Part shown: in pieces, positions 44,185-56,100 of the stretch
Position numbering within the stretch: position 1 is the first letter of the stretch
Layout of the letters: the number at the start of each line of letters is the position of its first letter
Origin: Caecitellus pseudoparvulus
Lineage: Eukaryota > Bigyra: Bicosoecida
DNA: 64,000 nt
Assembly (NCBI GenBank): GCA_965644315.1
Contig: CBFFRQ010000068.1
Span: forward strand, 62,001 to 126,000
Direction of reading: 5' to 3'
Made by a program: the position numbers and the translations under genes
The notes under the pieces: model-generated
What the model saw: the letters and a program-made list of their open reading frames with translations, nothing else
What the model was told of the DNA's origin: nothing
The model's database searches: none

Positions 44185-44934
44185 CAGAACCCCCAGCACC
44201 CCAGCCGGCGTGGGGCGTGCCGCAGTGCCCAGGAGGGGAAGCTGTGCCGCCTCCACGGCAGCTGCTGTCGTGGGGCCAATGGCTACCACGGGCACTGCTG
44301 CCAAGTGGGGATCGCCGTGCGCCAGGTCACGCCACACCTCCACGCCTGATGGGCTGAAGGCACACACTGCCGTGGCGTGCGTGCTGGCCACGGTGGCCGC
44401 CAGCTCCGCTGCGGGCACTGCCTCTGTCGTGTACACCTCTGCTGTGTGCACGGCACACCCAGCACTGCGCAGGCCCTCTGGCAGCGTGGGGAGGGCCTTG
44501 TCCCCGTGCAGGAACACCACGCCGGGCAGGCGCCCTGTGGCGGGGGGGGTCTGCAGCAGCTCCTGGCACAGGGCTCCCGCGCTGCCCCCGCCCACCTCCA
44601 CGCCTGCACACCACGTAGGCTGGCGCAGGCTAGCCGCAGTCTTCTTGCCCACGCAGTGCACGGTGCAGGCGGCGAGCCAGGCGAGCGTGGGCGTGTCGTG
44701 CTCTGCCTGCAGCACGGCCACAGCGCCACACAGGGCTCTGGCGGCACGGGCACTGGTAATGGCAATGCAGCGAACGCCTTGTTCCTTGCACAATGCTCGA
44801 CAAGCCGCGACTGCCTTGTCTACGTGCAGAACCGTTCGGAGAACTGGCATGAACTGGGCTACGAAGCCAGCGGTGGCGGCAGCGTCAGCGTAGTCCTGCC
44901 CTGCATGTTCAGTGGGGGGTTTCAGGAGTGCCAA
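44092..44934 (-). CDS. Uroporphyrinogen-III synthase (start not found)
   Basis: This heme-pathway enzyme cyclises hydroxymethylbilane to uroporphyrinogen III. The ORF gives about 280 residues, close to the family's usual 250-290. Family marks are the N-terminal LLKPPTEHAGQDYA, AITSARAARAL, FLHGDKALPTLPEGL, VYTTEAVP, FSPSGVEVW and AIGPTTAAAV. No ATG precedes ALLKPP in frame before a stop; the ORF begins at a TTG, so a short upstream exon is likely, but I could not place it. The C-terminal 31 codons overlap the PH-domain gene's end on the opposite strand. Together with the mitochondrial/plastid heme pathway this implies heme synthesis in the organism. Confidence 0.87.
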   Translation of the reverse strand: MALLKPPTEHAGQDYADAAATAGFVAQFMPVLRTVLHVDKAVAACRALCKEQGVRCIAITSARAARALCGAVAVLQAEHDTPTLAWLAACTVHCVGKKTAASLRQPTWCAGVEVGGGSAGALCQELLQTPPATGRLPGVVFLHGDKALPTLPEGLRSAGCAVHTAEVYTTEAVPAAELAATVASTHATAVCAFSPSGVEVWRDLAHGDPHLAAVPVVAIGPTTAAAVEAAQLPLLGTAARPTPAGVLGVLSRSAGAGSAPGATVTGDTSCRAREAGGEGQ

Positions 44935-45305
44935 CGGTGGTACAAGCCCCCCTCATAAACGGATACATGTGCATGCTGGCTGCAGCGTACCTTCCTCCTT
45001 CAAGAACAGCAGCGTCTGGGCTGCTGGCGCCGCCGCCATGCGTGTGCGGAAATTGCTTCTCCGCAGACCACCTCGCAAGGATGTGCCAGCCGACCGTGAA
45101 TCCACGCAGGAAAGCGCTGTGGGTCAGCGTGAGCTCAAAGAGAAGCACCGGTGCATTCGTGCTGTCATCAATGGCACCATGATTTGCGGTCGGCCGTTAG
45201 TTGCCCAGTCTTACAACAGCACACCGGCAGGCTCCTGATGCAGCGGGTGGCCTCCCCTGCCGGGTGCACTGCTTCCACACACCGCCTTCATGAAGCACAA
45301 GCCCA
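44935..45305. other. Region upstream of uroporphyrinogen-III synthase, no clear gene
   Basis: These 371 bp should contain the missing 5' exon of the minus-strand synthase and the 3' end of the next gene. A plus-strand ORF (45038-45238, starting MRVRKLLLRRPPRK) ends in a small basic 66-residue peptide; nothing else supports it as a gene. Confidence 0.4.
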
Positions 45306-45845
45306 TCACCGTTCATCCTCTGCAGTGTCCCTGCTGTGCTCGGGCGCCGCCGCCTCTGCCTCCAGAAAGTCAGCCGCGCCGTCGTTCAGGTCGCGGTGCA
45401 GCCAGGACCGCTGCACGTGCAGGTGGGCAAGGCCGCCGGCAATGCCCGTGACGAGGACGGAGGTGAGGCGGAATTGATAGGGGTAGTGCACGATGGCGTG
45501 CTTGGCGGTGCTGAGCGCCCCTCCCAGGCGGTGCATGATGGGGCCGTCGGAGGGAATGGCCGGCGCAGGCGGCGCCTTGGGAAGCAGCAGCTTCTCTCTC
45601 AAGTACCACACCAGCGCGGCAGACGTAACACCAGAGGTTCCACCCTGTGGTTTGGAAGGAGTGCGCGCGAGGCGTCGCTTGTGACATGCACCCTGCACGG
45701 CAGCCGCCGCCCTGCTCACCAGGTAGTTGCTGAAGCTCGTCACCTTGGCCTTCACAGGGTATGCCCAGGCGGCTGTGCGGTATGTCAAGTCATAGGAGCC
45801 TGCAAATCCAGCCACCAGCGCCACACCGACGCCCAGCGCAGGCAT
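45306..45845 (-). CDS. Small unknown protein with two possible membrane helices
   Basis: From the ATG at 45845 the product has 179 residues. Two hydrophobic stretches are visible: ALGVGVALVAGFAG near the N-terminus and TSVLVTGIAGGLAHL near the C-terminus. Between them is a basic region (KRRLARTPSK). The short length, the positive stretches and the small hydrophobic segments would fit an organelle membrane protein, but no family is recognised. It lies upstream of the glycine-rich giant's end on the minus strand. Coding status rests on the ORF alone; an internal intron is possible. Confidence 0.5.
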   Translation of the reverse strand: MPALGVGVALVAGFAGSYDLTYRTAAWAYPVKAKVTSFSNYLVSRAAAAVQGACHKRRLARTPSKPQGGTSGVTSAALVWYLREKLLLPKAPPAPAIPSDGPIMHRLGGALSTAKHAIVHYPYQFRLTSVLVTGIAGGLAHLHVQRSWLHRDLNDGAADFLEAEAAAPEHSRDTAEDER

Positions 45846-46065
45846 GGCCTGTGCAGGCAAGCACGATGCTTGGGGGATGTTGCCTGCGGAAATTGCGGCG
45901 CCGGCGTGGTGATGGGCAACTCACAGCCAGGGTCTGCAGGGGCCAGACGATGAAAGCCATGCTTGACGTTGGGGAGGGAGCTGTGTGTGGAAGTTTGGCT
46001 GGTGTTTGAGCAGCTGCATTCAGCCAGGTGGGTGACAGGCAGGCGCGGGTGGTTTGCGGAGCGGC

Positions 46066-49000
46066 CTAGTCTGCTTGCCGCTTCACGCCAGGCAGTCCAC
46101 GCCAGCCACGAGTGGGCCTGCGGCTGACGATGGAGGCCAAGATGTGGGGAGACGTCAGGGAGAGAGCCAGCTTGACCAGCAGCAGCCCCAGCGGCAACAC
46201 GCGCTCGTAGGTGGCCAGGGCAGTGGAGTAGCCCGCCCCCAGGGCTCCAGCCACGAGCACGGCAAGCAGGGCAAGCCTGTGGTACTGCTGGTAGGTGTGC
46301 CAGAGGGCTGGGGAGAAGCAAGAGAAGGCGACGAGGCCCAGGAGCGGCGCCAGCACCAGCGCACCAGGGGGCAGTGCCATGACCAGGATGAAGGGCGTGC
46401 GGTCGCAGGAGCCATCCTGCAGCGTGGGGTTCAGCAGGCTGTTGCTGCCGCTCACCGGCGCGTCCCCCGGAGGCAGCTCCGCCTGCAGTGCCGGCACATC
46501 ATCCACTTCCAGCATGAAGCTGGCTGGGTCAGGCTGGCCGTGCGTCGCCCAATGCAGGTACGCCGCTGTGGCCGCTTGGGGGGTGGTGCCAGCCTCGGCG
46601 GCGGCGCCCCCTAGCCAGGAGCAGGAGGGGGGGGTGATGTCACTGGGCATGGGCACGGGGGGTGGGCGCAGGTCTGCCCAGCCCTGCACGTCTGTCGGCC
46701 GCAGTGGCGCCGCGAGGGCCGTGGCTGTGGGCAGGGGGGAGGGGGAGGCCAGGGGGCTGGCGGCAGCGGGGGGTGTGCCCGGCACACCTGCCGGCACTTG
46801 CTGCCCCGTGAGGCAGGAAAACGCCACAGCCAGCGTGGCCGTGCCGCCTGCGTCCGTGACCAGCAGCAGGACGTGCAGGAGTGAGAGGAGGGTGGTGAGC
46901 AGCGCGCCGCCGCGAGGCAGAGCACGGCCACACAGCAGACACATGGCGGCCAGGCGCAGGCGCTCCAGGGTGATGCAGGCGCATGCCAGGGGCGCCTGCA
47001 AGATGGACGTGGCAGTGTGGCGGGGTGGCGCATCCTGGGCAGACAGCGGCACGCCCTGCCACAGGCGGGTGGAGCTGCACAGGCAAAGGGCCAGCGTGGA
47101 CAGGCACTGCCCCCGCGCACAGTGCGACAGGGTCAGCTGACTCGCCTCGCTCAGCACGACGGGCGCGCAGGGCACACACACCCCTGCGCAGGCGTCCCCG
47201 GCACACCGCGCACAGCACTGCTCGCCACAGGGCGCAGGGGGTGGCGCCTGCAGGCCCCAGGGGGAGGCGCCCGCCCCCCCCCCTCCACTGGCAGGGGAGG
47301 CGGACCAGGTGGAGAGGGGCTGGTACGGCCCTGCCTCAGTGGGGGCCAGGGCGGGAGGGAACACCCACGCGCCCTCCGCCCACACTGGCAGGCCCCGCGG
47401 CAGGCCCACGCCCTCGTCAGACAACGGCAGCCCAGGTAGTGGCAGGTGCATGCTGACGCGCCGACCCAGGATGCTGCCGCCCACCACCTGCAGGTACCTG
47501 GCGCCAGCTGAGAGCAGGTCCAGCGACCCGGCGTCCGGCGCCCCCAAGACGACGCTGCTGCCGGCAGTGTCCCATGTCTCCCCACGGGGACGGCGGGAGA
47601 CGGGGGAGGTGGACACGGGCACCAAGGCGCCTGCCTGTGGCGGGGGCCCCCGCAGCGGCGGGGAGAAGCACGCGTCTGGTACATGGCGCGGCATGCCCCA
47701 GACTGGCGCCACGACAGGGCCCATGCGCACAGGTGCACTGCGGGGTGTCGGCACCGCGGCAGCAGTGCCGGTGGCAGGCTGTGCTGCCCCGCCCTGCACT
47801 GTCACTTCCAGCTGCACCGTGCGCTGGGAGGGGGGCGTGGCCACGTCTTGGAAGTGCACGCTGGCCTCCGGCGCCGTGGAGGGGCCGCCCGCTGCCCGGC
47901 TCTCCGGCACGCCCAGTCCAGCTTGCCGCGACTGGGCGAAGCCACGTGCGATGCTCTGCGCCATCAGCCGCGCCATGGGGGACACTGCGGCGTCTGCCGC
48001 CCCCTCGCTGGGGGGTGAGCGTGTGCGCGCGGGGCTGATGGCACGCAGCCCCGTGGACGGGGTGAACGCGTCCGCGCGGCTGGGCGTTGGGGCGTGGCGC
48101 CCGCCCGGCCGCCCTGACGCCGCCCGGGGCGTCGCTGCCAGGGTCTCGATGGCCTCCCACCCCGCCGACGCAGCAGGGGCGCCCACCTCCCCCGCGCCAG
48201 CTCCCGCCGCCAACTGCACCACCACCCCTAGCCGGGAGGCAGCCAGCGTCACCCGCCCAGAAGAGCGCCATCGGGCCTGCTGCACCTGCGTGCTCAGAGC
48301 GTCCTGTGCAGCGGGCCAAAAGCGCACCAGGGACACCTGCAGCCCGCCCAGGTGGCCGCTGGAGATGAGGGGGTCCTCACCCCCCTTGCTGCGCAGGGCG
48401 GAGCGCAGGGGGGCACTGGGGGCCTCACTGGTGGTGCTGAGGTCCAGGCGCCCCACCCGACTGGCGCCGTCCCCGCCGCCGGAGAGAGAGCGCCCTGACC
48501 GCTCCGCTGTCATGGAGGAGACGGCGTTGACCCAGCGCAGGAAGGCGAGGAGGGGGGGCAGGGTGGCGTCCAGCGCGTCCCCCTGCACCAGGCGCGCCCT
48601 GACATTGAACTCAGCCACGAAGTCCACCCACGCATTGTGCACGAAGGTGGTGATGCCTGCTGCCAGCGGCACGCTGCGCACCAGGGCATCGTTGGGGTCC
48701 ATGCTCCAGGGGCAGGCTGCCGAGCCGTCCCCCGACAGCAGCAAGGCCAGGGGCAGGCTGGGGCCCTTGCGGTCTGCTGAGGCACTGGGGGAGCGCGTGA
48801 GCACGCCTCCCCCTGGCGACGTCGCCGGCGGGGGGCGGGCCTCTGCTGGCGCCAGGATGTCGATGGCGGCAGTGGTGCAGTCTGGGCTGACGTACACACG
48901 CAGCGCATCCCGCAGCACCAGGGCACGGGAGGCGCGCAGGAAGTCGCAGTCGCACTGCTCGATGGCCGTGGCCAGCAGCAGCGCCCGCGTGCGGCGGCGG

Positions 49001-52000
49001 TGCCACATGATGGCCTCAGCCACAGGCGGCGCGATGAGGCGCAGCAGTGCCATGGCGCCAATGTCCCACGGCGCACACCCCCAGTGCAGCTGCTCTGTCA
49101 GCGACAGCGCAAAGGCGGACCATTGCTCCTGCAGGGTCAGCGCTGCCAGGTGTGGCGGCAGCACCTGCGGCACAGCCCACGCGTCGCCAGGCTGGTTGTG
49201 CCCAGTCAGGTACACTCTCCCCGCGTGCAGGCGGACATCTGCTGCGCGCAGCGTGCATGGCAAACCACTCCCTCGACCAGGCACGCCGGCGCCCCCACAG
49301 CAGCGGGTGAGGTCGCCCGAGGTATCCTGGGCTGCCGGGCGCGAGGGCGTGCCGTAGTCGCTGCGAGGGGTGTCCTCATCATGCAGCAACGCCTCCTTCA
49401 AGGTGCTCCCCCCTGCCAGCTCGCCAGCGCCAGGCCGGTTGTTGAGGGAGGGCGCCCCGCCGCCGCCGCCGCTGCTGCCGCCGCCACTCTGTGCATGCCC
49501 CATGCCAAACTGGTCGCCCAGGCGCGCCCACAGGCGCTCTGCAACGCCGCCTCCGCCCTGGCCAGGCGCAGTCGACGAAGGCGATGTCCCGGCAGCACCT
49601 GCTGGCGCCACGCCGCTGCCCTGCCGCCGCACCATGAACGGCGAGGCGCCCCCCGCCTGGCCGCGCCGGGAGCCGCCCTTGCCGTAGTAGTACGCGTCCA
49701 GGTCTGCGTCCCAGTCAGCGTCCTCACCACCGCTGGAGCGGGAAGCCCCCGACGCCATGCGGTACTGTGCTCCGCACACGGCCAGGGTGGCCACCAGCAC
49801 CAGCAGCGCCACGCTGATGGCGATGAGGCGCGGGAAGCCGATGTCCTCCACCAAGGCGTCGAAGGGTGACAGACAGTCAGGGGGGTGTGTGCCAGGGTAG
49901 CACGTGTATGGGCACTTGTCCGTGGTGGTGGCGACGCCGGAGTACGTGCTGTGGTCTGGCTTGTTCTTGCACGGCTGGCACTGCCCCACCCCCGGGTCGG
50001 ACTTGTACGTGCCGACGGGGCACGCGACACACCGCAGAGTCCCAAAGCCAGGCCCACAGGGGGGTGCGGTGAGGGTGCCGTTGCCACCCCTCAGCCCCCC
50101 CCCCGCACCCCATCCCCCCGTCACATTCACAATGCCGCTGAAGTTGGCGGCGATGCTGGTGTACTGGACATCACCCAGGAGCCGTGGAAGGGGCAAGGGC
50201 AGGGGCAGGTCTTCATCCGCTGCGCTGGCCACACACAGCGCGCCGAGGGCCAGGTTGGGGATGCGGGTGAAGCCACGGGCCAAGGTGCCGGAGGGCAGCA
50301 GCAGGTCCCCTGCTCGCACGCGGTCAGGGGGCGTCTCGAACCGCCGCCCCTCGAACAAGACAATGCCGCGCCCGTTGAGCCACTGGCTCGCGTTCAGCAC
50401 GGGGATGCTGAAGCCGACACGCCCGCCGCCGCCACCGCCGCCACCTGAGGAGCCCGACCCCCCCAGTGCAAGCACAAGCCCACCACCAGACAGCTTGCTG
50501 GTGATGAGGGCGAGGCCTCCACCCGCGGCGCCACCACCCCCCTGCTGGGCTTGCGGTTGCGCAGCTGAGGCGGACACGACGGCGCCAGCCAGCACTGTCA
50601 GCGACGCGGGCGCCTCCACCCGCAGGAAGCCGCCACCGGACGTGCCCGACAGCGTCACGGCGCCGCCGCCGCTGCCAGGCTGGATGGGCACGGTGGCATT
50701 GCCGTACACGACACCGCCAATGGCACCGTTGGAGCCCCGGCCACCCGGGCCGCCATGGCCGCCACCCCCCCCCCCCACAGACCCCTGCCCTGAGTGCCCT
50801 GCCCCTGCCCCGACACCTGCCGAGCAGCCCAGCCCATCCGAGGTCAGGCTGCCGCCGACGATGACTGAGCTGCCACAGATGAGGGCGGCGCCTGCTGAGG
50901 CGGTGCCTGCGATGGAGACGCTGCTGCGGCCGGCAATCACCATGGAGTAGTTGCTGACGGGGGGGATGGGCATGGACGGCTCCCACCGCAAGTCGTTGCA
51001 TGTGGACCGCACTGCTGGGAAGTTGCAGCCGGCATTGGAGTCTGTCGCCTGCACTGTGCCGCCCACGTTCACGGAGGTGCTGCTCCAAATGCCCAGCTGG
51101 GACACCATGAGGCTAGCGGTGGCCAGGATGTCGATGGACACAGCGCCCACCACCAGAAGCGTGCCCTGCCCGGTGGCCGTGCCGCCGATGCTCACCTCCC
51201 GTCCCGCTCGAATGGTCAGCACCCCAGCAGTGTCCAGATTACCCCCCGTGCTGCCGCTGCCGCTGGCCACTGTCACAGACGTCGCCCGCACACTCGCGTT
51301 GAACAGCAGCGAGCTCAGCTGCCCGCCAGGGCCCACGTTCAGGTCGGTCGTGCGCAGGTCCAAGGCCGGGTTGGGCGTGAAGGGCAGGTTTGGCCAGGGC
51401 ATGCTGTACACCAGAGGCAGCAGGCGCCCCTGGCTCACCTGCAAGCCCTGGCTGCCAGAGCTCTCATCACCACCAACGCCTGTGCCGGGCCGCCGCAGGA
51501 AGCCGCCGCCCAGCACGTACAATCGACTGCTAACAACGACGGCAGATCCCCCGATTTGCAAGGAGGTGATGTTCAGGCCGTCAGGAATGTCCATGCGCGT
51601 GGCTGGCCCCATGGGCCCGCTGCCGGGCACGTTGAACACCCGCAAAGCGAAGGACGTGCGGGCCTGCCCAGACAGCATCCACTCCAGAGTCGTGCCTGCC
51701 CAGTGCAGAGGCTGGGTGGGCACGTGCCCCATGGCCACCAGGCCTGGTGAGCCGAACAAGCAGGGCACACTGAGGGTGGAGGAAGGCGGCAGCGCCACGC
51801 TGCCGCCCGTCGCTGCCACGTTTGTCAAGGTCAGAGACAGCTGCTCGAACAGGAGCAGCACGGCACCCCCCCCACCAGCAGCGTAGGAAGCGCACTGCTC
51901 GGAGCTGGAGCCGGTGCCGACCTGGGCAGCGCCGCCGCCGCCACGTGCAGACACAATGCCTGTGCCCTGCACGATGGGCGCGACGAGCACCACTGACCCA

Positions 52001-52921
52001 CCACCGGCGCCGCCGTGCGGGACAGGGCTGGCACAGTTTCCTTGTGCATCTGGCGTGCTGCCGTCCGCCGTCACCTGCCCCGCCACTGACACCAGGGAGC
52101 CTGCAAGCCACACGCGCCCGCCAGCCCGGGCACCCACCCCCTGGTTCAGGAAGACCCGCGTGCCCTGCGAGAACAAGGCGGCCCGGAAGGCAGACGTGGG
52201 CTTCAAGAGGTTCGGCACGTCGCCTGCGTTCGACGTGAACACGCCTGGCCCGATGCTGGGCTGGCAGCAGGGCTGCTTCACGCCGTCTCCGCACAGCAGG
52301 CGCCCGCCTGAGCCAGCCAGAGTGCTGCCGCCCTCACTGCGCCCCAGCTCGGCCCGCAGGCCAGGTGTGTCCATGGCCGGGTCGTCCGAGTCAGAAGACC
52401 CGGGCGAGTAGTTCGGCGTGCCCATGTTGCCGAGACCCGAAGCGGTGACGGTGCCAGCCACAGTCACCGCCCCCTCAGCCTCTAAAGACACACTCGTCGC
52501 CTGCAAACGGAAAAATATGATATGTGCCGCGGGGTTGCGGGGTGGCTGCACCGCCGCGCAGCACGGGCGTTGCCATCTCGGCACTCACATTCACGAAGCC
52601 CGTGGCGGTGATGGTGATGGTAGAGGACGTGGAGATGTAGATCTCGCAATATGAGCCAGCCCACAGAGGGCTGCATGTGAGTACGCTGCTGACAATGACT
52701 GGCACAGAAGTCTGAAACTTGTACCTGGGCGTGCACTCGTCCTCCCACTCGTGGATGCAAGGTGCCGAGGCGTTGTACAGAACCAGCGGCTGGGAGATGG
52801 AGCATGTGCCGTTCACCGTGTCGCACAGCTGAATGAGGGGCAAGAGGGGCACTGCCTCGGCATGTGCATGGCTACATCCCACCAAGAGAAGTAGCCCCAG
52901 CAGACTGCCACGCTTGAACAT
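46066..52921 (-). CDS. Glycine-rich, ephrin-type Cys-rich membrane protein, plant GRP-like family (2 exons)
   Basis: The model joins exon 1 (52921-52589, signal peptide MFKRGSLLGLLLLVGCSHAHA) and exon 2 (52500-46066) across an 88-bp GTGAGT...TGCAG intron in phase 0, giving 2,255 residues. The extracellular part (about 52500-50100) is Gly/Ser/Val-rich with repeated GGG and VAGTV patterns typical of a beta-helix. A Cys-rich ephrin/TNFR-like segment follows (CVACPVGTYK, CPYTCYPGTHPPDC, about 50075-49880), then a membrane helix (SVALLVLVATLAVCG, about 49830-49770). The cytoplasmic block RVYLTGHNQPGDAW...EQWSAFALSL, RRRTRAL...SRALVLRDALRVYVSP and LLLSGDGS aligns by eye with Arabidopsis glycine-rich/'ephrin type-B receptor' proteins. 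Several C-terminal helices end near 46100. Function in plants is unclear. Disordered Pro/Ser regions fill about 48300-47300. Confidence 0.8.
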
Positions 52922-53163
52922 GGCAGCTGGTGCGCACACCGGGGCTATCGAGGGCCCAAGCGCGGAAATTGAGCAACCCTGGAGCACCTGAGCCCTGCGC
53001 TGTCCTTCGCGAACCCCGAACGCAAGGCCTCCCTAAGTTCACAGTGGACACAGCAGTGCATTTGATGGATGGTCACAGAGGCTCACCTCAAGCTTGTGCG
53101 GGAATGTGCGTAACCCTCACCTCTTGCTCGGCCAACCACCACGCCCCGTCTGGCTCCAGCACG

Positions 53164-56100
53164 TCAGCCCAAGGCCGGCGCCCCGTGCCCCCGTAGGACG
53201 TAGACATAGTCATGGGGGGACAAAAGCGCCTCTGGAGGGGGATTGGCCAGGACGTATGACACCATCTCACCGCTGTGTTGAAAGGGCTCATTCACACGGG
53301 GAAGGGCGGCGCCGAGCACCACATCGTCAGCCGCCTCCCGACCACTGCTCGCATAGGGGGATCGCCGGCGGTACACACCGAGAGCCAACAGGTGCCATCC
53401 CCGCAGGAGAGCCTCAAACAGCTGTCCATACCGCACCCGGGGCCACTGTTGGGACGGCAAGGGCCACTTGGGCGGAGGGGAGGGGCTTGCCCGCCCCACC
53501 TCGCCCAGGGAGCTGGCGTGCCACCTCGCCATAAACAGTGCTTCCTGAGCGGACACAAGCTGCAGGCGCTGCTTGCGCGAAGCCCGCACCAGGCGCTTGA
53601 TCAGGGACACCGCGTGTGGCGTGAAGTGCGCCTCCACCAACAGAGCATCCAAGGAGGAGGAGGCAAAGGCACGGCCAGCTGCGAAGGCGGGTGCGCCGAA
53701 CAGCTCTGCCTCGCCCTCCCGGCGCTGGGCGCTGGCTGCTTGGGCGGCCTGGGCCGAGGAGAAGAGCAGGTCTCCCACATTGCGGGAGGCATCTTGCGCA
53801 GAGGAAGGCCCCCCCCCCTCCCCCAGCAGACGGGGTGAGGCAGGCAGGGGCGTACCTGGTGCAGGGTGAGCCTGCTCCTCCACCGCAGCCTGCCACTGGG
53901 CCGTCGCCTGCAGTAGGCTGTGCCCATCCAGCAGCTGCGCACCAAGCGTTTCCAGGGCCCTGTCCGTCCGGCCAGGCACTGGGAAGACACCAGAACCTGC
54001 TTGCACTTGACTGGCAGGGGTAGCGGAGGGCGTCAGGCGTGCCGCCGCCAGGGCATCGGCAGGAGACACGGGCACGGGTGTCGGCGATGCTTGGACTTGC
54101 TTTTCCTCCCGCTCCGCCCCTTCATATTCTGCATCTTCGTCAAAACTGCACTGAGCCACGGCCTGAGCTGAGTCGGGGGCAGCGTCCCCGACATCCCCCT
54201 GCCCTGACCCGCCCCATTCCTCCTCTGCCGCTGCTTCGTGTTCCGCCGCCTCCTTCAAGTCCAATGCTTTCTGCACCAGGGCACTGTCAGTGCAGGCCAG
54301 TGAGGCCAGCGAAGCCATGTCTCGCAGCATGCCAATCTTGGGCGTGGCAGGGCGCGGCCCTGGCGCCGCGTCCCGTGCACTGCCCTGGCCACTACCTTCC
54401 TGCCCAGTGGGGCTGTGTGGGCCCCGCTCTGCCAATTTTGATGCGAGATCCTCCAGCAACGCGCTAGGGTGGTGTGCAGTTGGGAGCCCCATGCTTGCCG
54501 CAGAGTCCTGAGCCGCACTGTGGCGGGACAGACGCCGCATAGCATGCTGCGCCTGCGCAGGGGAAGCAGAGTCACCTGGCGTGCGTAGCCCATCGTCGTC
54601 CGAGTCACTGCTGGTCTCTGAGTCGCTGTCCGAAGAGGAGGAGGCCGACTCCCGCCCTCGCATGAGGCGCACGACGGCCATCATCTTGGACCGAGCGCGC
54701 TGAGCTGCGCGGCCGCGGAGGCCGCCCCCGCCCCCACCGGCCCTCCGCCGCCGAGCTCGCATGGCACGGACATTCTGCCGGAGGCGTTGGATGCGGGTGT
54801 TGCATGTGGATGCAGCTTGGCTCAGGGAGTTGCCTGCCGGCCGCAGAAAAGCGGCCGACGAGCCGTGGCGAAGGTGCGTCAGCACGTGCAGGGAGGGCCG
54901 CAGGGAAAAGAGGCAGCTGGCGACACTGATGGCCCCCACGTCATCCAGCAAGGCAGAGCTCTCGGGCGCTTGACCAGGTGAGCGGGAAGCGAGGACAAGG
55001 GCCGCCCGGGCCGTGAGGGCGCCGGCAGCGATGCAGTCTTCCACGGAGGTGGGGTCTCCGTCCACCCACAGCACGCTGTCCATTAAGCGAGAAGCCGTGG
55101 AGCGCGACGTGTCCAACAAAGGCAGGGACTCCCGCATGGAAGCGGGACAGAGCACGACGACTCGCCATGCATCCGAGGAGGTGCGGCTCGTGCCGTTAGC
55201 GGACACTCCGCCCACATGAGACGCCTCCCCGTCGGAGTCCTCCCCGACAACACCTGAGCTAAACACGGCGCTCGGCACGCCAGAGGGGGTGTACGGAATG
55301 CCACGCAGGGCTCGAAGCAGCAGAGCCATGTTTGGACTTGCCCCGCACACCAGCAAGTGATCTTTGAGACTGTGCTGTGATCCTTGCATCGGCGGCAAAA
55401 GCCCTGGTGGCAGTGGAGGCGGCAAGAGGGTGCGCGATCTGTGGGAGGGGGCATCCACGCTAGGCTTGAGGGCTGCATGGGGGCTTGCCTTTGCAGTCGG
55501 CCGCCGAGTCGCCAGAGGGGGCAAGACGCACAACTCGGAAGCCCCGATATCGTACGGCACCGAGTCTCCCAACAGCCGGGGCCTGGCAGGTGCTCCCGCA
55601 CACCAGGTGCCACAGGCAAGCGGACGGGCAATACGCCGGGGCAAGGGGTGAATCCTTGCATCTGCCAAACGTACCCACGGCCAAGGGACTGTCAAATTGT
55701 ACTCGGCATGCGCCCCAGCAGTGGCGTGGGCCGCGGGCATCCCAGCCCAGCGCAGCAGCCACGCATGCTGCTCCATTGCGGCCAGGCGCTGTGGTCGCCA
55801 GTTGTTCTCTTTAGGTTCAGCTACAGGGCCTTCTTGCAGCCGTCGAAGCCGCTCGACCTGCTGCAGCACAGCGCGCTGAGCGGGGCCAACGTCCAGCAGC
55901 ATGCGGTCCACGCAGCCTTGCTCTGGTGCCAAGGCATACAGAGCGGCAACCCTCCTCGGATCCAGCATCTTGCGGCAGGGAAACAGCTGCATGGGGGAGA
56001 AACTCGTCCCTTGCCGTCGAAGGTCGCTGTCCTGTGGGTGTAGCCGCATTGCCAGCAGCAGCACTCTGTGGCGCAGGAAGGCGACCCGTGCAGCGGCACC

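Noticed and set aside
45038-45238. Small plus-strand ORF upstream of uroporphyrinogen-III synthase
   Set aside because: It is short, basic and without known motif; I did not call it a gene.
47309-49357. 682-residue plus-strand ORF antisense to the glycine-rich gene
   Set aside because: It shows no domain and lies opposite the conserved membrane-protein frame.
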